Positions 6,768-12,753 of a stretch of DNA of 17,874 bases are shown here, piece by piece; within the stretch, counting starts at the first letter, position 1; every line of letters begins with the position of its first letter. Source of the DNA: Actinomycetes bacterium (GTDB lineage Bacteria; Actinomycetota; Actinomycetes; Mycobacteriales; Mycobacteriaceae); contig JAEZIA010000200.1 in assembly GCA_023416315.1 (NCBI GenBank), positions 1-17,874 on the forward strand, in the 5' to 3' direction. The position numbers and the translations under genes were made by a program. The notes beneath the pieces were generated by a model that searched no databases, had not been told where the DNA came from, and was given only the letters and a program-made list of their open reading frames with translations.

Positions 6768-8134
6768 CAGATGTCGTTGGTGCACTGCGCGCGGCCTCCG
6801 CAGGTGAGGTGTCCGCGCCCGGTGAGCCGGCCTACACCGCGGCGACCACCCCGGAGAACTCCAGCTTCCCCCAGCATCCGGCTGCTGTGGTGAAAGCCGT
6901 TGCTGCCAAAGAGATCTCCAGCGTAGTAGCGATCGCGGCCGCACACGGCCTACGGGTGGTCGTGCAGGCCACCGGCCACGGCGCGGGCGAGGCGGTCACC
7001 GACGACGAGATACTCCTGGACACCTCGGCGATGAATACCGTCGCCGTCGACGCCGGCACCCGCACCGCACGGGTGGGTGCCGGCGTTACCTGGCCCGCAG
7101 TGCAGAACGCGGCGATGCGCCATGGCCTGCTCGGGTTGAGCGGTACCTCACCCACGGTGGGTGTTGCCGGATACACCTTCGGTGGCGGCGTCGGCTGGTT
7201 GGTGCGCAAGCACGGTGTGGCGGCGGCGGCGCTGCGCGCCGTCGACTACGTGGACGGCACCGGCCGCGTGCGGCGAGCCGAACCCGACGCCGACGATGTG
7301 GTCGACCGCGAAGCGCTGTGGGCGTTCCGCGGGGGCGGCCCGGTCGGCGTGGCCACGGCCCTCGAGATCGGTCTCGTCCCGGTCCACGACCTGTGGACGG
7401 GTTACCTACTGTGGCCTGCCGACGATCTCGATGCCGTGGCGGCGGCGTGGGCCGGCACCTGCTCGGCAGCTGACCGATCCGTCAGCAGCGCCCTGTCGCT
7501 GCTGGCGCTGCCGCCCGCTGGCCCGTTCCCCGACGACCTGCTCGGGAGGCCGGTCGTGCACCTGTCCTTCGCATCGCCTGACGGCGCCGACGGCCTCGCG
7601 CCAATGCGGGCGGCCGTGCGCGACGCGGCGAGGCCGGTCATCGACACGACAGCGGCCGGTGACACCACGTCGCTGGCGGCCATCCACCTCGACCCGCCCG
7701 CCGCGGTGCCGGCACGGGGTGAAGGCCGATGGCTGGGACCGAATGCGCCTGACGTGCTCGTGCAGGCTTTCGAGGCGGCGCATATCGGCGCGCCCGGAGG
7801 TCTGTCGATGATCGAACTCCGCCACACCGAGACCGGGCCCTCGACGGTGGCGGGCGCCCTGACCAGCCCCGCGGGGCCGTTCCTGCTGCACGCCGTCGGC
7901 GCGGCTCCCGACGACCAGGCTCGCGGCGGCATCGACCGGGTGCTGCGTGACGTCGAGGTCGCCAGCCGACCGGCCGCTCTCGGACGGGCCGCCCGGTCGT
8001 TTCGCGAGGGCCAGCCCGACGCGGGCGACGGGCTGTCCGCCTCGGACCTCACCCGGCTGCGCGCGGTTCGTGACGCTCTCGATCCGCAACGCGTGTTGCA
8101 CGGTCATCGGGATCCCACGTCGTCCTCGAGCTGA
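6764..8134 (+). CDS. FAD-binding oxidoreductase (BBE/PCMH-type), lacking the usual second flavin-linking Cys
   Basis: This 456-residue protein starts at GTG 6764, overlapping the preceding stop as GTGA. The FAD_binding_4 (PCMH-type) domain is clear. It shows VVVQATGHGAG (residues 65-75) with His72 of the GHG motif that usually carries an 8-alpha-histidyl FAD link. It also shows the RVGAGVTWPAV strand (103-113), then GTSPTVGVAGYTFGGGVGWL (127-146) and AFRGGGPVGVATALEI (187-202). Bicovalent relatives have Cys in a GxC-PTVG context; here it is Ser129, so only a single His linkage seems possible. The C-terminal end (RLRAVRDALDPQRVLHGH) resembles the berberine-bridge tail, without a clear upstream Y-x-N motif. 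These enzymes oxidise alcohols, sugars or amines using O2 or another acceptor. Substrate is unknown. Coupling to the F420-type gene suggests a shared redox pathway. Confidence 0.88.
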   Translation: MTDVVGALRAASAGEVSAPGEPAYTAATTPENSSFPQHPAAVVKAVAAKEISSVVAIAAAHGLRVVVQATGHGAGEAVTDDEILLDTSAMNTVAVDAGTRTARVGAGVTWPAVQNAAMRHGLLGLSGTSPTVGVAGYTFGGGVGWLVRKHGVAAAALRAVDYVDGTGRVRRAEPDADDVVDREALWAFRGGGPVGVATALEIGLVPVHDLWTGYLLWPADDLDAVAAAWAGTCSAADRSVSSALSLLALPPAGPFPDDLLGRPVVHLSFASPDGADGLAPMRAAVRDAARPVIDTTAAGDTTSLAAIHLDPPAAVPARGEGRWLGPNAPDVLVQAFEAAHIGAPGGLSMIELRHTETGPSTVAGALTSPAGPFLLHAVGAAPDDQARGGIDRVLRDVEVASRPAALGRAARSFREGQPDAGDGLSASDLTRLRAVRDALDPQRVLHGHRDPTSSSS

Positions 8135-8187
8135 GACGATTCGCCTGCTGAGTGGACATGTTTCCCCCGGTAAGGATCGTGGTGTGC

Positions 8188-8210
8188 TATACCCCTAGCT
8201 AATTAGCGAG
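8188..8210 (+). promoter_or_regulatory. Candidate extended -10 plus overlapping AT-rich palindrome before the 724-aa gene
   Basis: TGC-TATACC (the TATACC box at 8188-8193) looks like an extended -10. Immediately downstream, GCTAATTAGC (8198-8207) is a perfect 10-bp palindrome. It extends to a 16-bp block (8195-8210) with one mismatched pair. If the -10 is right, the palindrome covers the transcription start, a classic repressor position. I see no convincing -35. Confidence 0.35.
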
Positions 8211-8233
8211 AACGTCAAGTCTGGGTAGGTGCA

Positions 8234-10408
8234 ATGGGTCGGGGTCAGCAGGGTCGCTATATCGGTCGGGTCGGGGCGTTGGCCGTAAGCCTTGGCGTGG
8301 GCGGTTTCCTCCTCGCCCTGCCCGCGCTGGCCGGCGCCGAGGCCGGGGCCGGCGACTCGGGCAAGACCACGTCGTCGGCCGGCAAACCCGGCCCGCGCAC
8401 CGCGGCCAAGCCGAGTTCGCGGGCGAAGGCCCCGTCGGCCACCGTGACCAAGCCGGCTGCGTCGCTGTCGATGGCGAGCCGCCGGCTGGTCGACCGGCTG
8501 GGCGGCGGCACCGATCCGCTGACGCCCGTGACCGAGTCCTTGTCGTTCGCGGTGCTGGCTGTGACCCGCCGGGACGGCAGGGCGCGGTCCGCGCGCTCGG
8601 TCAACGTGGTGGGGACCGCCTCGGCCACCGCGGCCTCGGTGCCGAGCGCCGGCGCGGCTGCGGCGACGCCGTCCGGGGCGACCGCGGGCACTACGTTGAG
8701 CACCGCCGTGCGCAGCTTCATCGACACCCGCTTCCCCGGCTGGAGCCCGATCGGCGACCAGCTGGCGCCGATCGTCGCCGACGGCATCCAGGATCTGCTG
8801 AGCAACGGCAAGGTCAGTGCCGAGGTGCAGCGGCTGGTCGCCAATGATGCCATCCTGCAATTTGTTTCGGCGAAGATCGCGACGGCGCTCAACTCCTATC
8901 TCGGTGTACCCGCACCTGTCGGCACCGTCGTCGGAAACGCCGCGGCCGGCTTCATCCGCACCACGCTGGGCAACGTCGGTGTCCAAAGCGCGCTCGACGC
9001 GCTCGCCACCGCGGTACGGCCGACGGCCACGCAGAACGCCGCGATCGAGGCGGCCCTGGCCACCGGAGATGTTGCGTCGCTTAAGGATTACCTCAAGTCG
9101 GTGGTCGCAACGTCGTCCGACGAAATCGCCACCTTCCTCGCCGCCCCGGCGGTTCAGGGGGCGTTGGCGTCGGCCGTCTCCGGTGCCGTCGTCGACCTCA
9201 CCAACGGTCCGACGGTGCCGACCTGGCTGGGCGGAATCGTCGCCGGATGGGTGACCGACGGGCTGGGCGGCGATGCGGCCGCCCAGGGGCTGGGTAGCGC
9301 GGTGGGCGATGCCGTGCAGGGATTGCTGTCCAATACCAAGGCGATGCAGGCCCTCGGTTCGGTCGCCGGAGCGGCGGTCACGACGCTGCTGAGCTCCCCG
9401 GGTGTCCCGGCCGCGCTGGCCGGCTACCTGACCGACTTCGGGTCGACGGTGCTGGCGGGCATCAACTGGGTCGATGCGCTGGACATCGCTTGGCAAGGGC
9501 TGGAGGGCAATTCGCAGTTCGTCATGGCGCTCGGTCCAGCAGCTCGCGACGTGGTGTACGCGCTGGCCACCAACGCCGATGTGGTTGCGGCGCTCAGCGC
9601 GGCCGTCACGGGTCTGGTCACCGACGTCGCGGGCAACGCCGCCGTGCGGGCGTACCTGGGCGCCCTGGTCGGCCCCACCTACGGGCCGACGTTGGTGAAC
9701 ACGCTGGCCGATCCCGCGTCGGCGGCGCAGCTCGCGGCGACGGCCGGTGCGGTACTGACCAGCTTCCTCGGCCAGTACGGTGTCGCGGGGGCGCTGGCCG
9801 GGGCGAGCCACCAGATCGTCCACGACTTGCTGGCCGGAGCATCGTTCACCGACGCGATCGCGGTCGCGTTCGCCGCACTGCAAGCCGATCCCGCCGTGGT
9901 GGCCGCGTTCAACGCCACCGTCCCCGGTGCGCTGGAGGGTGCGCTCAAGGCCCCCGCGGTGCAACAGGTGATCAGCAGCGTGGCGCAGGGAGTGGTCGCG
10001 AACCTGCTGCAGCGGACGCCGTTCGACAACGCGGCGACCGGTCAGGTGACCAAGGCGGCGGTCGACGCCCTGGTGTCCAACCCGGCCGCGCAGACCCTGA
10101 TCGGCGGCCTGGCCGGCGACCTCCTCAGCGGCACACCGGCAGACGAACTGGTGAGCACGGTGGTGGCGCAGGTCGTGAAGAGCCAGGCGCTGCAGATCGC
10201 GCTGGGCCAGGCGGTGGGCCAGGGGATCGGGGCGCTGATCGGCGACAACCCGGTCGGTTTTGTGGTCGGGCAGCTGGCCGGTGTGGCGGCGGCGCTGTTC
10301 TTCGGGCTGGCGTCCGGGGTGGCGCAGCTGTTCGGCGCCGTGGGGGGGCCAGCCGCCGCGGCGTCACGGGTGAGCAGCCATCTGCTCATTCCGGTGTCCG
10401 CCGCCTAA
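8234..10408 (+). CDS. Exported Ala/Val-rich helical-repeat protein of unknown function
   Basis: I do not recognise this 724-residue protein. It starts MGRGQQGRYIGRVG; GGGTAGGTG precedes the ATG by a few bases. A basic N-terminus and a hydrophobic stretch (residues 12-34, ending ALAGAEA) look like a signal peptide. Residues 38-150 are a Lys/Ser/Ala/Pro-rich, probably disordered linker. Residues about 155-665 consist of amphipathic helices of about 20 residues in a loose repeat, such as PAVQGALASAVSGAVV, KAMQALGSVAGAAVTTLL, PAVQQVISSVAQGVVANLL and QALQIALGQAVGQGIGALIG. Many units start after an N/S/D-P/T-x-A cap. The C-terminal region (672-706) is strongly hydrophobic and Gly-rich, and could be a membrane segment. 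I saw no cysteine and no enzymatic motif. Together these suggest an envelope-associated helical scaffold. It is followed, same strand, by the 20-residue-repeat protein. Confidence 0.75.
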   Translation: MGRGQQGRYIGRVGALAVSLGVGGFLLALPALAGAEAGAGDSGKTTSSAGKPGPRTAAKPSSRAKAPSATVTKPAASLSMASRRLVDRLGGGTDPLTPVTESLSFAVLAVTRRDGRARSARSVNVVGTASATAASVPSAGAAAATPSGATAGTTLSTAVRSFIDTRFPGWSPIGDQLAPIVADGIQDLLSNGKVSAEVQRLVANDAILQFVSAKIATALNSYLGVPAPVGTVVGNAAAGFIRTTLGNVGVQSALDALATAVRPTATQNAAIEAALATGDVASLKDYLKSVVATSSDEIATFLAAPAVQGALASAVSGAVVDLTNGPTVPTWLGGIVAGWVTDGLGGDAAAQGLGSAVGDAVQGLLSNTKAMQALGSVAGAAVTTLLSSPGVPAALAGYLTDFGSTVLAGINWVDALDIAWQGLEGNSQFVMALGPAARDVVYALATNADVVAALSAAVTGLVTDVAGNAAVRAYLGALVGPTYGPTLVNTLADPASAAQLAATAGAVLTSFLGQYGVAGALAGASHQIVHDLLAGASFTDAIAVAFAALQADPAVVAAFNATVPGALEGALKAPAVQQVISSVAQGVVANLLQRTPFDNAATGQVTKAAVDALVSNPAAQTLIGGLAGDLLSGTPADELVSTVVAQVVKSQALQIALGQAVGQGIGALIGDNPVGFVVGQLAGVAAALFFGLASGVAQLFGAVGGPAAAASRVSSHLLIPVSAA

Positions 10409-10443
10409 GACAGGGCCATACTGAGACTGTCGAGCAGCAAAGT

Positions 10444-10463
10444 CACCAAGAGTGATCTTGGTG
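10444..10463 (+). ncRNA. Perfect 8-bp hairpin with GNRA (GTGA) loop in the spacer before the repeat protein
   Basis: CACCAAGA (10444-10451) pairs fully with TCTTGGTG (10456-10463) around GTGA, a GNRA tetraloop in RNA. It begins 36 bases after the upstream stop and ends five bases before the AAGGGG ribosome site. No T-tract follows. It could be a terminator of the upstream gene, a processing or stabilising element, or a 5'-UTR regulator. The CTTG of its right arm (10457-10460) could alternatively pair with CAAG (10468-10471) at the ribosome site, though only over 4 bp. Classed as RNA structure for lack of a better type. Confidence 0.5.
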
Positions 10464-10480
10464 TGATCAAGGGGAATGTC

Positions 10481-11923
10481 ATGGTTGCCGCCGCAAATAC
10501 CCGTTATGCCGTCACCGGCGTCCTGGCTGCAGGGGCCGCCGCGAGCGCCCTGTTTGCCGGGGCCGCGCTGGGGTCAGCGCCGAAGGCCAACGCCAGCTGC
10601 GCTTCGTTCTTCGGCATCGGGAACAGCGCGGATTGCAGCAGCACGCCGCTGAGCATCGCGATCGCCGTCGGCAGTGGCGCGACGGCGCATGCCAGCGGAT
10701 TGTTCGGCGGCGCCTTCGCCCTCGGCACCAACGCCGCTGCCACGACCGGTGACGCGTTCACGTTCGCCACCGCGGCAGGCAACGGCTCGGTCGCCACGGC
10801 CAACGGATTGTTCGGGATCGCTACGCAACTCGGACCGAACGGCGCGGCGATTACCCAGGGCTCGGGCATTCTCGGCAACCTCGGCGTCAACATCGCTCTC
10901 AACGTCACGCCGCTGAACTCGGCGGCCAACGGCAGCACCGTCACCGCCGGCGGCGCCGGCGGCGGTGGGAACATCGCGCTCAATCTGTTCGGCAGGGCGA
11001 CCGCGGCGGACAGCATGAACGTCACCTCCCACGGACTGTTCAACATCGCCACCAACATCGGCGGACATGACAACCTCATCGAATCCGGTGACGCCGCAAC
11101 CAGTTCGATCATCAACCTGGCCACCAACTTGTTCGGCAGCAACAACACCGTGTCGGCGCAGGGCGGGATCTGGAACTGGGCTACCAACATTCTGGGCGAC
11201 ACCAACACCGTCGCGACAGTCGGCAGCCTGGTGAACACCGCGACCAACATCTTCGGCAGCAACAACACCGTGGCGACCACGGGCGGCTACGCGAACTGGG
11301 GCCGCAACATCCTCGGCAACGGCAACACCATCACGATCACCGGCGGCTACGCGAACGCCGTACGCAACCTGCTCGGCAGCGGCAACACCGTGACGACGAA
11401 CGGCGGCAACGGCAACACCGCACTGAACTGGTTCGGCACCGGCAACGCGGTCACGATCACCGGCGGCATCTATAACACGGCCGCAAATCTGTTGGGCGGC
11501 ACCGGCAATACGCTCGAATCGCTGGGCGGCTATCAGAACGCGGTGTACAACCTGGTCGGCAGCAACAACACGTTGACCGTCGGCGGCGCCGGCAGCAACT
11601 ACAACCTCACCCTGAACGGGTTGAGCAACAACAACAACGTGTCGGCCGGCGGGACGGGCGGCAATCTCACCGCCGGGTTCAACGTCCTGGGCGGCAGCAA
11701 CACGGTGACGGCGGGGCCGGGTCCGCTCGCGCTGGCCGGGACGGTGTTCGCCAACGGTCAGACGGTCACCAAGGCCGGCCCGGGCATTGCGATCAACAAC
11801 TTCCGGATCGGCGGGGCACGGGTGCCCGCAGGGTCGAGCCACAAGGCGCCGGCGGCGAAGCCCGGGGACACCGGAAAGAAGGCCTCGAAGTCCGGGACCG
11901 GCGGGAGCAAGCGGGCTCGGTAG
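10481..11923 (+). CDS. Exported Asn/Gly-rich 20-residue-repeat (beta-solenoid-like) protein with basic C-terminal tail
   Basis: This 480-residue protein starts MVAAANTRYAVTG. I chose ATG 10481 because AAGGGG lies six bases upstream; GTG 10463 is in frame but inside a hairpin. Residues 1-38 are a signal peptide (VTGVLAAGAAASALFAGAAL ... PKANA). Two cysteines follow at 40 and 52. Residues about 212-410 repeat N-x-x-x-N-(L/I)-(F/L)-G-(S/N/T)-x-N-T-(V/I)-x-x-x-G-G-x-x with an almost exact 20-residue period. Residues 55-210 contain looser relatives (NGLFGIAT, ALNLFG, HGLFNIATNIGG). Asparagine ladders and a fixed turn length are hallmarks of beta-helix or curlin-like folds; the structure is inferred. 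The last 30 residues are Lys/Arg-rich (KKASKSGTGGSKRAR). The function is unknown; it is probably surface-exposed. The stop lies four bases from the convergent haemophore-like gene. Confidence 0.8.
   Translation: MVAAANTRYAVTGVLAAGAAASALFAGAALGSAPKANASCASFFGIGNSADCSSTPLSIAIAVGSGATAHASGLFGGAFALGTNAAATTGDAFTFATAAGNGSVATANGLFGIATQLGPNGAAITQGSGILGNLGVNIALNVTPLNSAANGSTVTAGGAGGGGNIALNLFGRATAADSMNVTSHGLFNIATNIGGHDNLIESGDAATSSIINLATNLFGSNNTVSAQGGIWNWATNILGDTNTVATVGSLVNTATNIFGSNNTVATTGGYANWGRNILGNGNTITITGGYANAVRNLLGSGNTVTTNGGNGNTALNWFGTGNAVTITGGIYNTAANLLGGTGNTLESLGGYQNAVYNLVGSNNTLTVGGAGSNYNLTLNGLSNNNNVSAGGTGGNLTAGFNVLGGSNTVTAGPGPLALAGTVFANGQTVTKAGPGIAINNFRIGGARVPAGSSHKAPAAKPGDTGKKASKSGTGGSKRAR
11114..11710 (+). 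repeat. Tandem 60-base (20-codon) coding repeats
   Basis: Ten units cover residues 212-410 of the preceding protein. Units 1-6 (212-331) are exactly 20 residues, unit 7 is 21, unit 8 is 20, and the last two are degenerate. Examples of unit starts are NLATNLFGSNNTV, NWATNILGDTNTV, NTATNIFGSNNTV, NWGRNILGNGNTI and NAVRNLLGSGNTV. The DNA shows the same 60-base spacing (for example GGCAGCAACAACACCGT near 11137 and again near 11257), pointing to tandem duplication. Confidence 0.85.
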
Positions 11924-11927
11924 GCGG

Positions 11928-12278
11928 CTAGCCCATCGGCCCCATATCGTCGGGCAACTGCGCGTCGCACCGTGCGCGGAAGTCGGCGGCCGGCTGACGC
12001 ACAGCGCGGAGCTCGTCTTTCACCTGCGGGTTCGCCTGCAGGTAATCGGCGACGGCCGTGCGCATTTCGTCGCGCGACTTGCCCTTGAGGCCGGTGAAGA
12101 AGGCGTTCACGTCGGGATGGGTGAAGAGGTAGACCGACATGCCGGCATTGACGCCGGACATGACCTGGGTGAGATCGCCTGCCGTACAGTTGGGTTCGTC
12201 GGCGACGGCGGTTGCGGCGCTGCCGAGAATCATTGCGCCTGAGATGATGCCGGCGCTGAGCAAGCTGCGGACCAACAT
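11928..12278 (-). CDS. Haemophore-related secreted protein (Rv0203/Rv1174c family)
   Basis: This 116-residue protein starts MLVRSLLSAGIISGAM. The ATG at 12278 is fixed by a perfect AGGAG seven bases upstream; the frame continues upstream as arginine-rich noise. A signal peptide ends near ATAVA-DEPNC (about residue 26). The mature part has two Cys (31 and 104, probably disulfide-bonded). It also has the family pattern SVYLFTHPDVNAFFTGLKG (48-66) and YLQANPQVKDELRAVRQP (79-96). Family members are small helical secreted proteins, and Rv0203 binds haem. Tyr50 and His54 are spaced i/i+4, like the Tyr-His haem ligands I recall for Rv0203. No other His exists in the mature protein, so a third His ligand is absent. 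It follows the Cys/Pro-rich gene by 26 bases, probably as an operon. Confidence 0.88.
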   Translation of the reverse strand: MLVRSLLSAGIISGAMILGSAATAVADEPNCTAGDLTQVMSGVNAGMSVYLFTHPDVNAFFTGLKGKSRDEMRTAVADYLQANPQVKDELRAVRQPAADFRARCDAQLPDDMGPMG

Positions 12279-12304
12279 TCGACTGCTCCTAATATTTTGA
12301 CGGG

Positions 12305-12604
12305 TCAGCGCGGGCCGATGCCAGGTCGGCCCGGCCGGTTGGGGGGACGTACCGGTGGGCGGGGGTTGAGGTCGATGTCGATGCCCCAGGCGTCGTCGCA
12401 GTACCAGGGGTCGGCGCAGTAGCCAGGGTAGACGGGCCCGGCGCTCGGGGGCGTGGGACCGCCGCCGCGGACTTCGCCCTGGGCGCACACCGTGGCGTAG
12501 CCCGCGCTGTCACAGTCCGCGGCGGCCGGTGTCGCCTGGACGAGGCCGACGGGTGTCAGGACAGAAACGAGTCCAAAAACAAGGTAGCACTGTGGTTTTC
12601 GCAC
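12305..12604 (-). CDS. Small secreted Cys/Pro-rich protein
   Basis: This 99-residue protein starts at GTG 12604 (MRKPQCYLVFGLVSVL), with TGGGGGCGG just upstream. A signal peptide ends around TPAAA-DC (about residue 29). The mature protein has four Cys (31, 40, 63 and 69), likely two disulfides. Its aromatic/acidic centre (YPGYCADPWYCDDAWGIDIDL, split here at 59-69 and 70-79) is followed by a Pro/Arg-rich tail ending GRPGIGPR. I recognise this as a mycobacterial small exported type but know no function for it. Spacing to the haemophore-like gene (26 bases, same strand) suggests co-transcription. A plausible promoter lies about 75-105 bases upstream. Confidence 0.75.
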   Translation of the reverse strand: MRKPQCYLVFGLVSVLTPVGLVQATPAAADCDSAGYATVCAQGEVRGGGPTPPSAGPVYPGYCADPWYCDDAWGIDIDLNPRPPVRPPNRPGRPGIGPR

Positions 12605-12634
12605 GACCGCCCCCAGTTTCTAAGGTGTGACTCC

Positions 12635-12655
12635 GCACGGTCGGAATGGCCGTGC
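12635..12655 (-). terminator. 6-bp GC hairpin between the lipase-like and Cys/Pro-rich genes
   Basis: GCACGG (12635-12640) pairs with CCGTGC (12650-12655) around a 9-base loop. It lies about 100 bases after the lipase-like gene's stop and 31 bases before the Cys/Pro-rich start. If the candidate promoter at 12680-12708 is real, the hairpin sits in the 5' leader of the small genes rather than terminating the upstream one. No T-tract is present. Confidence 0.3.
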
Positions 12656-12679
12656 AACGCCCCATCCTGATGTTTGTGC

Positions 12680-12708
12680 AGCCTACACCCGTGACGAGGG
12701 GAAGTCAG
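12680..12708 (-). promoter_or_regulatory. Candidate promoter for the Cys/Pro-rich and haemophore-like genes
   Basis: On the minus strand, CTGACT (12703-12708) and TAGGCT (12680-12685) are separated by exactly 17 bases. The -10 fits the loose mycobacterial TANNNT pattern, and the -35 matches four of six TTGACA positions. The predicted transcription start near 12673 would give a leader of about 70 bases containing the 12635-12655 hairpin. Confidence 0.4.
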
Positions 12709-12753
12709 CATAGTTTCGTGCGGCGATCGTCCCCGAGTTGGCGAGGTCAGTCG

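Noticed and set aside
6228..6944. Upstream extension of the TetR frame to about 429 codons
   Set aside because: The extension crosses the operator palindrome and the divergent oxidoreductase genes. TetR homology begins only near residue 10 of the 190-aa version.
8195..9964. 589-codon open frame on the minus strand, opposite the 724-aa gene
   Set aside because: Its translation is Arg/Gly/His-rich without domains, and its frame mirrors the G/C-biased third positions of the plus-strand gene. It also contains the AT-rich promoter region. It is a typical high-GC antisense shadow.
11114..11710. Regular 60-base repeats considered as a CRISPR array
   Set aside because: All units are in one reading frame and encode a conserved peptide pattern. 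There are no invariant repeats with unique spacers and no cas genes.
10574..11842. 422-codon minus-strand open frame with apparent internal repeats
   Set aside because: The repeats simply mirror the 60-base coding repeat on the plus strand. There is no ribosome site, and the plus-strand product has a clear signal peptide and ribosome site.
12279..12488. Upstream extension of the haemophore-like frame
   Set aside because: It is an Arg/Pro-rich out-of-frame shadow of the Cys/Pro-rich gene. AGGAG and the signal peptide fix the start at 12278.
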